A stretch of DNA of 64,000 nt from Streptomyces sp. R33 (GTDB taxonomy: Bacteria; Actinomycetota; Actinomycetes; Streptomycetales; Streptomycetaceae), in assembly GCF_041200175.1 (NCBI RefSeq), contig NZ_CP165727.1, positions 6,885,501 through 6,949,500 on the forward strand, written 5' to 3'. Below, piece after piece: positions 17,085 to 25,562 of this stretch. Position 1 is the stretch's first letter; every line of letters begins with the position of its first letter. A program made the translations under genes and the position numbers. The notes under the pieces are model-generated. The model searched no databases. It was not told the origin of the DNA and saw only the letters and a program-made list of their open reading frames with translations.

Positions 17085-17732
17085 ATGGAACGCGAAACCG
17101 GACGTGTCGAGGCATTCAGTGACGGGGTATTCGCCATCGTCATCACGATTCTCGTTCTGGAACTGAAAGTTCCGGAAGAAACGGGATCTGACTTCTGGCA
17201 CGGCGTGTGGGAACAGTGGCCGCACTACGCCGCATACGTGGTGAGTTTCCTCATCATCGGCGTGATGTGGGTGAACCACCACACCATCTTCAGTCACCTC
17301 AAGCGGGTGGACAGGCCGCTGTTGTTCCTGAATCTCATGGTGCTGATGGTGGTGTCGGTGATTCCGTACACCACCACCGTGCTCGCCGAGCACCTCGTCG
17401 AGGAAGGCGGCTCCGCCAACGCCGCCGCGATCCTCTACAGTTCGGTCACCGTCGTCTACGCGCTGGCGTTCCTGGCCTTCTGGTGGTACGTCACCCGCGT
17501 CGGCCACTTGTTCCACGAACGGGTGGACAGGGACGGTGCCCGGGCCACCCGCGTCCGCTTCGGCCTCGGCGCCGTGGCCTACCCCCTGACGGTTCTCCTG
17601 TCCTTCTTCTCCGCACCGCTCACTCTCGTCGCACACTTCCTGATCGCGCTCTACTATGCGGCGAACCAGATCCCCATCCCCCTCGTGGTAGAGGAAGAGC
17701 GGCTCGAATCTGCCAGCGACCTCAGGAAGTAG
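17085..17732 (+). CDS. TMEM175-family potassium channel-like membrane protein
   Basis: A 215-residue integral membrane protein with about six hydrophobic helices and the family-defining FSDG motif at residues 11-14 (RVEAFSDGVFAIVITILVLE). Bacterial TMEM175 proteins form tetrameric K+ leak channels. A second signature, GVMWVNHHTIF, is present. It starts after a GGGGAGGTC site and stands 117 bases after the SnoaL-like gene, so it may have its own promoter. Confidence 0.85.
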   Translation: MERETGRVEAFSDGVFAIVITILVLELKVPEETGSDFWHGVWEQWPHYAAYVVSFLIIGVMWVNHHTIFSHLKRVDRPLLFLNLMVLMVVSVIPYTTTVLAEHLVEEGGSANAAAILYSSVTVVYALAFLAFWWYVTRVGHLFHERVDRDGARATRVRFGLGAVAYPLTVLLSFFSAPLTLVAHFLIALYYAANQIPIPLVVEEERLESASDLRK

Positions 17733-17803
17733 CCGCCGTGGCCTACGGCCGTTCTGCACGGTCAAGTAGGGTATTGGATCTAGTGGTCGCGGGGGAGGCC
17801 CAG

Positions 17804-19135
17804 ATGGCTCGCGTAGTCCTTCCGGAGGATTCCACGAAGGAAATCTCCGAATTGATCGACGTCCTGATCTCTCTTTTCTTCGAGTCGTTACCCCGGCGGG
17901 ACCAGCGAAACTGGGCCCGCGTTTATCTCAACGGGCTGGTACGGACCAGTGGGAAGAAAACAATCCGTAACATCGCCGGAACAGGCGCCAGTTCCGTCGA
18001 GCAGAGCCTCCAGCAGTTCATCAGCAAGTCACCCTGGGACTGGACCCCCGTACGCCGCTCCCTCGCCCAGTACCTCGAACGCACCGCCCAGCGCCCGCTG
18101 GCCTGGGTGGTCCAGCCCATGGTCATAGAGAAGGCCGGCGACCGCTCGGTGGGCGTGGGCCGCCAGTTCGTCCCCCAGCTCGGCCGTACCGCCAACTGCC
18201 AGCAGGCCAGCGGCATCTGGCTCGCCTCCAGCGAGGCCAGCTTCCCCGTCGAATGGACCCTCACCCTCCCCGGGCCCTGGACGAGCGAGCTGCTGCGCCG
18301 CCGGCGGGCCGGCATCCCCGACACCGCACGCTCGCTCACCCCCGCCCAGGACGCCGTACACGCCGTCCAGCGGATGGCCGCCAGCTGGCAACTCCAGCGC
18401 CGGCCCGTGGTGATGGAGGTCGCCAACACCGACATCCCGCAGAGCATCGAGTCCTTCGCCCTGCAGGACATCCCTTTCGTCTTCAAGGTCGACGGCTCGC
18501 TGCCCGTCTCGTTCGGTGGCGCCGGCCGGCACAAACCGGGGCCGCACACCGCCCCCGCCCGCGAACTCATCGACTCCCTGCGCTCCCAGCGGCGCGTCGT
18601 CGAATGGACCCGGCACGGCCGCGGCGAAGGAGCAGTGACCCTGCTGACCTCGGCCGCCATCCTCGCGACCCCCGGCGAGGACCGGTCCGCACCGCTGTCG
18701 CCCACCCCGCTCCTGCTCGTCGGCGCCTGGACCGAAGCCGCCCTGCTGCCCTCCGAGTTCTGGATCACCAACATCGGAGACAGGCCGCTGGCCCAGCTCT
18801 TCCTCCTCGCCAAACTCACCGACCGGGTATCCCTCGATTTCACCGAGACCTGCGAACCCGTAGGCATCCGTGATTTCGAGGGCCGCTCCTTCCGTGGCTG
18901 GCACCACCACGCCACGCTCGCGAGTGTCGCCCACGCGTCGATGCTGCTCGGTGCACGCGGCAGGATCCCCGACGGCTTCCCCGGGGGGCATGCACGGCCC
19001 CCGCTCGGCGGGACGCCCGGTCCCGTGTCCCGCACCGGGACAAGCAGCCCCGTGGCGCGCACCGGCCCGCCGCCGGTGCTGCCGCCGCGGCCGCTGATCC
19101 CCGGCCAGAGCGCGAGACGCGAGTACATCCGCTGA
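17804..19135 (+). CDS. IS701-like transposase homologue, probably domesticated (TTA codon)
   Basis: A 443-residue protein recognisably related to IS701-family DDE transposases: SVGVGRQFVPQLGRTANCQ and GRSFRGWHHHATLASVAHAS match the family's blocks. The first catalytic Asp of the family (VVDETG) is Gln here (VVQPMVIEK). The second acidic motif (GDEVYG) is changed to VMEVANTD. The Glu of the third block (FEGRSFRGW) remains. Nuclease activity is therefore improbable. No terminal inverted repeats or target duplication are seen, and the stop overlaps the xdhC start by one base, so it is a fixed chromosomal gene. Leu29 is a TTA codon (17888-17890). GGGGGAGG precedes ATG 17804. Confidence 0.75.
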   Translation: MARVVLPEDSTKEISELIDVLISLFFESLPRRDQRNWARVYLNGLVRTSGKKTIRNIAGTGASSVEQSLQQFISKSPWDWTPVRRSLAQYLERTAQRPLAWVVQPMVIEKAGDRSVGVGRQFVPQLGRTANCQQASGIWLASSEASFPVEWTLTLPGPWTSELLRRRRAGIPDTARSLTPAQDAVHAVQRMAASWQLQRRPVVMEVANTDIPQSIESFALQDIPFVFKVDGSLPVSFGGAGRHKPGPHTAPARELIDSLRSQRRVVEWTRHGRGEGAVTLLTSAAILATPGEDRSAPLSPTPLLLVGAWTEAALLPSEFWITNIGDRPLAQLFLLAKLTDRVSLDFTETCEPVGIRDFEGRSFRGWHHHATLASVAHASMLLGARGRIPDGFPGGHARPPLGGTPGPVSRTGTSSPVARTGPPPVLPPRPLIPGQSARREYIR

Positions 19136-20289
19136 TGCTCGACATCGCCGAGGAACTCCGCGCGTGGTGCACCGCGCACCGCGAATTCGCCCTGGCCACC
19201 GTGGTCGCCGTCAGCGGGAGCGCGCCGCGCGGCCCGGGCGCCTCGCTGGCCGTCGACGCCGGCGGCACCGCGCTCGGCTCCCTTTCCGGGGGCTGCGTGG
19301 AATCCGCCGTGCACGAGCTGTGCCTCGACGCGATCGCCTCCGGCGAAGGCGGCGTGCACCGCTTCGGGTACAGCGACGACGACGCCTTCGCCGTCGGCCT
19401 GACCTGCGGGGGAGTCCTGGACGTGCTCGTCACCCCGGTGCGCGGGCACGACCTGGTGCGGCCCGTCCTCGGCTCCGTGCTCGAGGCCGCCGCAGCAGGG
19501 GCCCGGGCCGCGCTCGCCCGGGTGGTCTCCGGCCCGCAGCCGCAGCTCGGCCGGGCCCTCGCCGTCCACCCCGACGGATCCTACGAGGGCTGCCTGGGCG
19601 GGGAGCCGGCCCTGGACCGGGCCGCCGCCGGGTACGTACGGGACCTGCTGCTGGCCGGGCGCACCGGGACCGCCGAGCTCGGCACGGCGGGCGGGCTGTG
19701 CGGGCAGCCCCTCACCCTGCTGGTCGAATCCGCCGCCGAACCGCCCCGGCTGATCGTCTACGGGGCCATCGACTTCGCCGCCGCCCTGGCCCGGATCGGG
19801 GCCTTCCTGGGGCACCGGGTCACCGTCTGCGACGCCCGGCCCGTCTTCGCGACGCCGGCCCGCTTCCCCGGCGCCGACGAGGTGGTCGTGGACTGGCCGC
19901 ACCGGCACCTGGCTGCGGAATGGGAGGCGGGCCGGCTGGACTCCCGTACGGCGGTCTGCGTCCTGACCCACGACGCCAAGTTCGACGTACCCCTGCTGGC
20001 CCTCGCCCTGCGGCTGCCGCTGGGCTACGTGGGGGCCATGGGCTCGCGGCGCACCCACGCCGAACGCGAGCAGCGGCTGCGCGAGGAGGGGGTGCCGCAG
20101 GCCGCGCTCGCCCGGCTGCGCTCGCCCATCGGGCTGGACCTGGGCGGAGCCACCCCCGAGGAGACGGCCCTGTCCATCGCCGCCGAGTTCACGGCGGTCC
20201 GGTACGGGGGGTCCGTCGCCCCCCTGGCCCGGCGCCGGGGCCCGGTGCACGGGCGCACCCGGCTCGCCTCCGGGACCAAGGTCCCGTAG
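19135..20289 (+). CDS. XdhC/CoxI family molybdenum-cofactor maturation protein
   Basis: A 384-residue XdhC-type chaperone with the N-terminal XdhC_CoxI domain (VVAVSGSAPRGPGASL, GSLSGGCVES, GLTCGGVLDVLV) and a C-terminal Rossmann domain (ending in YVGAMGSRRTHAER and SPIGLDLGGATPEE). Members bind and sulfurate the Mo cofactor and insert it into xanthine-dehydrogenase-family enzymes. The obvious client is the Mo hydroxylase encoded some 6 kb upstream on the same strand. Its start overlaps the stop of the transposase-like gene. Confidence 0.9.
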   Translation: MLDIAEELRAWCTAHREFALATVVAVSGSAPRGPGASLAVDAGGTALGSLSGGCVESAVHELCLDAIASGEGGVHRFGYSDDDAFAVGLTCGGVLDVLVTPVRGHDLVRPVLGSVLEAAAAGARAALARVVSGPQPQLGRALAVHPDGSYEGCLGGEPALDRAAAGYVRDLLLAGRTGTAELGTAGGLCGQPLTLLVESAAEPPRLIVYGAIDFAAALARIGAFLGHRVTVCDARPVFATPARFPGADEVVVDWPHRHLAAEWEAGRLDSRTAVCVLTHDAKFDVPLLALALRLPLGYVGAMGSRRTHAEREQRLREEGVPQAALARLRSPIGLDLGGATPEETALSIAAEFTAVRYGGSVAPLARRRGPVHGRTRLASGTKVP

Positions 20290-20366
20290 GAAACGACCAC
20301 GGGGCCCGGTATGTCCTGGACGATCAGCCCGGGCGGCATTGATGCCGGGCCATGGGAGAATGAAGT

Positions 20367-20451
20367 ACGTGCGTTTCCTCGGCTGCCCTGCCTGTCGAGG
20401 CCGTAGACGGATCCTTCGATCGACTGGGATGTTCAGCACGTGCGTTTCCTC
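20367..20451 (+). repeat. 14-bp direct repeat duplicating the guaB1 translation start
   Basis: ACGTGCGTTTCCTC occurs at 20367-20380 and again at 20438-20451, where it forms the GTG start and next three codons of guaB1. The upstream copy also begins GTG-CGT-TTC-CTC, after a GGGAGAATG segment, but in another frame. It could open a short leader ORF ending within the first codons of guaB1. Confidence 0.6.
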
Positions 20452-21882
20452 AATGACCAGAAGCCGCCGTACGACCTGACGTACGACGACGTATTCATGG
20501 TGCCGAGCCGCTCCGCGGTCGGTTCCCGCCAGGGCGTGGACCTCTCCTCGCCCGACGGCACCGGCACCACCATTCCGCTCGTGGTCGCGAACATGACCGC
20601 CATCGCGGGCCGCCGCATGGCCGAGACGGTCGCCCGCCGCGGCGGCATCGTGGTCATCCCGCAGGACATCCCGATCGAGGTCGTCACCGACGTCATCTCC
20701 TGGGTGAAGACCCGCCACCTCGTGCTCGACACCCCGATCACGCTGGCGCCCACCCAGACCGTCGCCGACGCGCTGTCCCTGCTGCCCAAGCGGGCCCACG
20801 GCGCCGGTGTCGTCGTCGACGCCGACGGCCGACCGGTCGGTGTCGTCACCGACCACGACCTGACCGGCGTGGACCGCTTCACCCAGCTCTCCGAGGTCAT
20901 GTCGAAGGAGCTCCTGCTCATCGACGCCGACATCGACCCCCGCGAGGCGTTCAACAAGCTCGACGCCGGCCACCGCAAGCTGGCCCCGGCCGTCGACGAG
21001 GACGGCAAGCTGGTCGGCCTGCTGACCCGCAAGGGCGCGCTGCGCGCGACCCTGTACACCCCGGCGACCGACGCCAACGGAAAGCTGCGCATCGCGGCGG
21101 CCGTCGGCATCAACGGCGACTTCGTGCAGAAGGCCAAGCAGCTGCTCGACGCGGGCGTGGACACGCTCGTCATCGACACGGCCCACGGCCACCAGGAGTC
21201 GATGATCAACGCGATCAAGGCCGTGCGCGCGCTGGACCCGCAGGTCCCGATCGTGGCCGGCAACATCGTGGCCGCCGAGGGCGTCAAGGACCTCATCGAC
21301 GCCGGCGCCGACATCATCAAGGTCGGTGTGGGCCCCGGCGCCATGTGCACCACCCGCATGATGACCGGCGTGGGCCGCCCGCAGTTCTCCGCGGTGCTGG
21401 AGTGCGCGGCGGAGGCGAAGAAGTACGGCAAGCACGTGTGGGCCGACGGCGGAGTCCGCCACCCGCGCGACGTGGCGATGGCGCTGGCCGCCGGCGCCGC
21501 GAACGTGATGATCGGCTCCTGGTTCGCCGGGACGTACGAGTCCCCGGGCGACCTGCAGCAGAGCGCCGACGGCCGGCTCTACAAGGAGTCGTTCGGCATG
21601 GCGTCGGCGCGTGCCGTGCAGAACCGCACGTCGGAGGAGTCGGCGTACGACCGGGCGCGCAAGGGCCTGTTCGAGGAGGGCATCTCCACCTCGCGGATGT
21701 TCCTGGACCCGGCCCGCCCGGGCGTCGAGGACCTGATCGACTCGATCATCGCGGGTGTGCGCTCCTCCTGCACCTACGCCGGTGCGGGCTCCCTCGCCGA
21801 GTTCGAGGAGAAGGCCGTGGTCGGCGTCCAGTCGGCGGCGGGCTACGCCGAGGGCAAGCCGCTGCACGCCAGCTGGAGCTAG
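20440..21882 (+). CDS. guaB1: GuaB1-family IMP dehydrogenase-related protein (probable GMP reductase)
   Basis: A 480-residue IMPDH/GMPR-fold protein. A TIM barrel is interrupted by a CBS pair (about residues 95-210, e.g. GAGVVVDADGRPVGVVTDHD). The catalytic loop is VGPGAMCTTRMMTG (Cys303) and the phosphate site is VWADGGVRHPRD. The family is the actinobacterial GuaB1 group, for which a mycobacterial member has been shown to be a GMP reductase rather than an IMP dehydrogenase. It would deaminate GMP to IMP with NADPH. The GTG start lies in a duplicated 14-mer. A 21-bp terminator hairpin follows. Confidence 0.92.
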   Translation: MRFLNDQKPPYDLTYDDVFMVPSRSAVGSRQGVDLSSPDGTGTTIPLVVANMTAIAGRRMAETVARRGGIVVIPQDIPIEVVTDVISWVKTRHLVLDTPITLAPTQTVADALSLLPKRAHGAGVVVDADGRPVGVVTDHDLTGVDRFTQLSEVMSKELLLIDADIDPREAFNKLDAGHRKLAPAVDEDGKLVGLLTRKGALRATLYTPATDANGKLRIAAAVGINGDFVQKAKQLLDAGVDTLVIDTAHGHQESMINAIKAVRALDPQVPIVAGNIVAAEGVKDLIDAGADIIKVGVGPGAMCTTRMMTGVGRPQFSAVLECAAEAKKYGKHVWADGGVRHPRDVAMALAAGAANVMIGSWFAGTYESPGDLQQSADGRLYKESFGMASARAVQNRTSEESAYDRARKGLFEEGISTSRMFLDPARPGVEDLIDSIIAGVRSSCTYAGAGSLAEFEEKAVVGVQSAAGYAEGKPLHASWS

Positions 21883-21892
21883 TTCCGCTTTT

Positions 21893-21938
21893 CCGGTGGC
21901 CCCGGGCCCGTCCTCGCGGACGGGTCCGGGGCCACCGG
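21893..21938 (+). terminator. Strong terminator hairpin after guaB1
   Basis: A 21-bp stem (one G-T pair) starting CCGGTGGCCCCGG and ending CCGGGGCCACCGG closes on a TCGC tetraloop. A short CTTTT precedes it. It lies eleven bases after the guaB1 stop. Confidence 0.85.
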
Positions 21939-22083
21939 CGTTCGGGGCGCAGGGACCCCGGGGGACCGTTCGGCGTGCCGTTCGACCGGTCGGCGCAGGT
22001 GGCGGGCGGATACGCCAAGCGGCGGATAACTCCGGGCGCCGGGTCCGTCACGCTCAGGTCATCCGACCTGGAAGGGGCACCCC

Positions 22084-22653
22084 GTGGCCAGTACCCTCCG
22101 CCGCCGCACCGACGCGCACGCCCTCGCGCGACTGCACAGCGAGCACGGCAAAGCCCTCTACGGCTTCCTCCTCGGTCTCACCTTCGGCGACCGGCACCGC
22201 GCCGAGGACCTCCTCCAGGAGACCCTCTTCCGCGCCTGGAAGCACCCCGAGGCGCTGGAGAGCGACCACGCGTCCATGCGGCCCTGGCTCTACACCGTCG
22301 GCCGGCGCCTCGCCATCGACGCCCGGCGGGCCCGCCAGGTCCGGCCCGCCGAGGTCGGGCCGGACGCCCTGGACACCCACATGCCGGTAGCCGACGACCG
22401 CACCGAGCAGGCCGTCGCCGTCCTCGACGTCCGCGACGCGCTGAGATCACTCAGCCCCGAGCACCGCGCGGTGCTCGTGCAGATCTACTTCCGCGGGCAG
22501 TCGGTGTGCGAGGCCGCCGAGGCGCTCGGGGTTCCCGCCGGGACCGTCAAGTCGCGTACCTACTACGCCCTGCGCGCCCTCCGGGAGGCCATGCCCGGCT
22601 ACGGTCCCGGCCCCCGTACCGGCTCCGGGCCCGTGCGCCGCGCCGCCGCCTGA
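22084..22653 (+). CDS. ECF-type RNA polymerase sigma factor
   Basis: A 189-residue sigma-70 family protein with region 2 (GDRHRAEDLLQETLFRAWKH) and region 4 (LSPEHRAVLVQIYF and GVPAGTVKSRTYYALRALR) only. The GTG start follows GAAGGGG. No anti-sigma gene is adjacent on either side. Its last 55 bases overlap, on the opposite strand, the 3' end of the large LAL regulator gene, so transcription of the two could interfere. The regulon is unknown. Confidence 0.9.
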   Translation: MASTLRRRTDAHALARLHSEHGKALYGFLLGLTFGDRHRAEDLLQETLFRAWKHPEALESDHASMRPWLYTVGRRLAIDARRARQVRPAEVGPDALDTHMPVADDRTEQAVAVLDVRDALRSLSPEHRAVLVQIYFRGQSVCEAAEALGVPAGTVKSRTYYALRALREAMPGYGPGPRTGSGPVRRAAA

Positions 22654-25469
22654 GCGGCCACCCCCGCCCGTGAGCGGACCTGCAGCTTCGCCAGGATGTG
22701 CGACACGTGCGTCTGGACCGTCCGCGTGGACAGGAAGAGGGCGCCCGCGATCTCCGGGTTCGACCGGCCCTGTGCGACGAGCAGGGCCACCTTCAGTTCC
22801 GCGGGTGTCAGCGCCTCCCACCCGTTGGACGGCCGCCGCCGCGCCGAGCGGCTGCCGCGCCGGACACCCAGGCTCCGCAGCCGGGCGTCGGCCCGGGCGG
22901 TGTCCCACCGGGCGCCCAGGTCCTCGTACGCGGCCGCCGCGCGCGTCAGTGCCGACCGGGCCGCCGCCAGGTCGCCGTGCCAGGCCCGGGCCACCGCGAG
23001 GTCCTCCCACGCATGGCCCAGCACCAGCGGCCAGCCGGCGCGCTCCGCCCGCTCCAGAGCCTGCGCCAGCAGCTGCGGGTCCTGCGCGAACAGCCCCCGG
23101 CAGCGCAGCAGCGCCAGCGCCGGGCCCGGGTACTCCGCCAGCGCCGCCGCCGCCCGCCCGCAGGCCGCCACCGCCGCCCGGGCCGTCGCGGTGTCCCCGC
23201 TGTCCAGGGCCACGCGGACGATCTCCGACAGCACCCAGGGGCGCTCGTACGCCCCCGCCTCGTCCGGGCTGTCCGCCAGCGCCGGCAGCAGCTCGCGCAC
23301 CGCGTCCGCCGGGCGGCCCGCCCGCTCCGCCAGCAGGGCCCGGGCCAGGAGCACGTGCCCGCTGTAGCGGCGGGCCGCCGGGGCCGCGAACGCGTCCGGC
23401 GCGAGCAGCGCGAGCTCGGCCTGCGCCGCCTCGCGCTCGTCCCGGTGGCCGAGTACGAGGGCCCGCAGCCCGTGCACCACCACCGGCAGCCAGCCGTCCG
23501 AGACCGGCAGCCCGTCCGCGCGGGCCACCCCGGCGAGCGCCGCGTCCCAGTCCCCGAGCCGGTAGTGGAACTCCGCGAGCCGCGCCTCGGTGACCACCAG
23601 CCGTCCCGCCGAGCGGGTGGCGAGCGCCAGCTCCCGGGCCTCCCGCAGCGCCGCCGCGACGGTCTCCGGCTCGTCGAACCGCAGGTGCGCCTCCGCCTGG
23701 TTGGCGAGCAGCAGCAGCCGCATGTCGTTGGCCTCCGGGCTGCGCCGGGCGCAGGCGATCCCCTCGGCGACGTGCCGCAGCGACTCCCGGCCGCGGCCCA
23801 GGTGGAACAGGGCGAAGGCCATCGCGTGGTGGGCCTCCGCCCCGCACAGCGGATCGCCCAGCCGGGCCGCCTCCGCCACCACCGGCACGGCCAGCGTGTG
23901 GGCCTGCGCCGGGCAGTGCAGATCGGCCAGGGCCAGCACCCGGCAGGCCTCCAGCCGCAGCCGGAGCGTGGGGGAGGCGACCTGCTCCGCCAGCGCGTCC
24001 TCGGTGACGGCCAGCGAACGGGCCATGTCCCCCTGGATCATCAGCGCCGACACCAGCTTGAAGGCCAGGGCCGCCCGGTGTCCGGGGTCCGTGGCCCGCC
24101 CGTGCAGGGTGGCCAGGAGCTCCACCGATTCGGGGCGGCGCAGCATCAGGGCGGCGTCCGCGAGGCTCCCCTCCAGGGCGTCCCGGTCCCCGCAGTCGGC
24201 CTGCGCGACGGCCCGCTCCAGCAGTTCGGCGGCCGCTCCGGGCGCCGCCGCGATCAGGGACTGCGCCGAGTCGGCCAGCCAGTGCACCGCCCAGCGGTCC
24301 AACGCCCCGCCGGCCAGCAGCTGTTCGGCGGTCCGCTCCGGATCGTGCCCCGCCTCGGCCAGGGCCCGGGCCGCGTCCTGGTGCAGGGCGGACCGGGCGG
24401 CCCGGGGGAGCTCCGCGTACAGGGCCCGGCGCAGCGCGGGCTGGCGGAAGCGCAGTCGCTCGCCGGTGTCCTCCAGCAGCCCGGCGAGGAGCGGCTCCTC
24501 CAGCTCGGCCAGTACCTCGCGCGCAGGTCTGGCCTGTACGAGGGCCAGTTCGCGCGGGGTGAAGGCCGGGCCGAGCAGCGCCGCATGCCGCAGGGTGGTG
24601 TACGCGGGGCGGGAGAGGTAGCCGATGCCCCGCGGGAGGGAGGCGGGCGGATCAGGCAACTCCGCCTCGGTCAGGGTCAGTTCCGCGACGGCGACGGCGT
24701 GGGCCTCCGCGGTGTCGATCCCGCCGTCGCCGCTGCCGTCGGCCCGGGACCCGCCGGTGATCTCGATGGACCGGGACCACTGCGCGATCAGGTCCCGCAG
24801 CAGCCGGGGATTGCCGCCCGCCTGCCCGGCGGCCTCCCGCAACCGCGGCCCGGGCGCCGCCCCCAGCACGGCGCGGAGCAGCTCGGCCGACTCCGCCCCG
24901 GTCAGCGGCTCCAGCCGGACGGCCCGCCCGCGTGGGCCCGCGCCCATCTCGGCGCACAGCTGCTCCACCTCGGGCCGCCGGGGCAGCGGTCTTCGGGTCG
25001 CCGCCAGCAGCAGCGGCAGCCGGTCCACCGCCCGGGCCAGGCGCTGCCACAGCAGCAGGCTGGCCGGGTCCGCCCAGTGCAGGTCGTCCAGCACCAGCAG
25101 CAGCGGGCCCCGCGCGCACCACTCCTCGACCCCGGACACCAGCAGGTCCATGGCCGCAAGCCACGCCCCGCCGGGCTGCGCCGCCTCCCGGGCCTCGCGG
25201 AGCAGCGCGACCACGGCCGCCCGGCCGGGGCCCTCGGGATGCAGGCAGTCCAGAGCGGCCCGCAGCGGCAGCTCCGCCGTGAAGGCGTCGGCGGCCCCGT
25301 AGCGCACCCGGCTGCCCAGCGCGGCCGCCTCGGCCAGCGCCTCGCGCACCAGGGCGGTCCGGCCCGCGCCGGGCTCGCCCTCCACGATCAGGTGCCCCCC
25401 GCTGCCGCGCGCACCGCCGCGCACCCAGTCCCGTAACTCTTCCCGCAGTCGTTCACGCCCGACCCGCAC
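22599..25469 (-). CDS. Large LuxR-family (LAL) ATP-binding transcriptional regulator (TTA codon)
   Basis: This 956-residue LAL protein has an N-terminal AAA ATPase, a long alpha-helical repeat region and a C-terminal LuxR HTH (ALTPAELKVALLVAQGRSNP, then STRTVQTHVSHILAKL). The Walker A reads GEPGAGRT: the nucleotide-binding Lys is Arg, whereas relatives have GKT. The Walker B (LLLVLDDLHWADPAS) is intact. Leu12 is encoded by TTA (25434-25436 on the minus strand), so synthesis probably needs bldA tRNA, as for many pathway-specific antibiotic regulators. No biosynthetic cluster is visible in the window, so the target is unknown. Confidence 0.9.
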   Translation of the reverse strand: MRVGRERLREELRDWVRGGARGSGGHLIVEGEPGAGRTALVREALAEAAALGSRVRYGAADAFTAELPLRAALDCLHPEGPGRAAVVALLREAREAAQPGGAWLAAMDLLVSGVEEWCARGPLLLVLDDLHWADPASLLLWQRLARAVDRLPLLLAATRRPLPRRPEVEQLCAEMGAGPRGRAVRLEPLTGAESAELLRAVLGAAPGPRLREAAGQAGGNPRLLRDLIAQWSRSIEITGGSRADGSGDGGIDTAEAHAVAVAELTLTEAELPDPPASLPRGIGYLSRPAYTTLRHAALLGPAFTPRELALVQARPAREVLAELEEPLLAGLLEDTGERLRFRQPALRRALYAELPRAARSALHQDAARALAEAGHDPERTAEQLLAGGALDRWAVHWLADSAQSLIAAAPGAAAELLERAVAQADCGDRDALEGSLADAALMLRRPESVELLATLHGRATDPGHRAALAFKLVSALMIQGDMARSLAVTEDALAEQVASPTLRLRLEACRVLALADLHCPAQAHTLAVPVVAEAARLGDPLCGAEAHHAMAFALFHLGRGRESLRHVAEGIACARRSPEANDMRLLLLANQAEAHLRFDEPETVAAALREARELALATRSAGRLVVTEARLAEFHYRLGDWDAALAGVARADGLPVSDGWLPVVVHGLRALVLGHRDEREAAQAELALLAPDAFAAPAARRYSGHVLLARALLAERAGRPADAVRELLPALADSPDEAGAYERPWVLSEIVRVALDSGDTATARAAVAACGRAAAALAEYPGPALALLRCRGLFAQDPQLLAQALERAERAGWPLVLGHAWEDLAVARAWHGDLAAARSALTRAAAAYEDLGARWDTARADARLRSLGVRRGSRSARRRPSNGWEALTPAELKVALLVAQGRSNPEIAGALFLSTRTVQTHVSHILAKLQVRSRAGVAAQAAARRTGPEPVRGPGP

Positions 25470-25562
25470 GTCGGCGTCCTCCCCAGACGTCTCCCGGCTG
25501 CCGGCGGGGTATCCCCGCCGGCCGGTCCGCGCCTCCGCCAGGATGGCATGCCGGCGGGGCGA

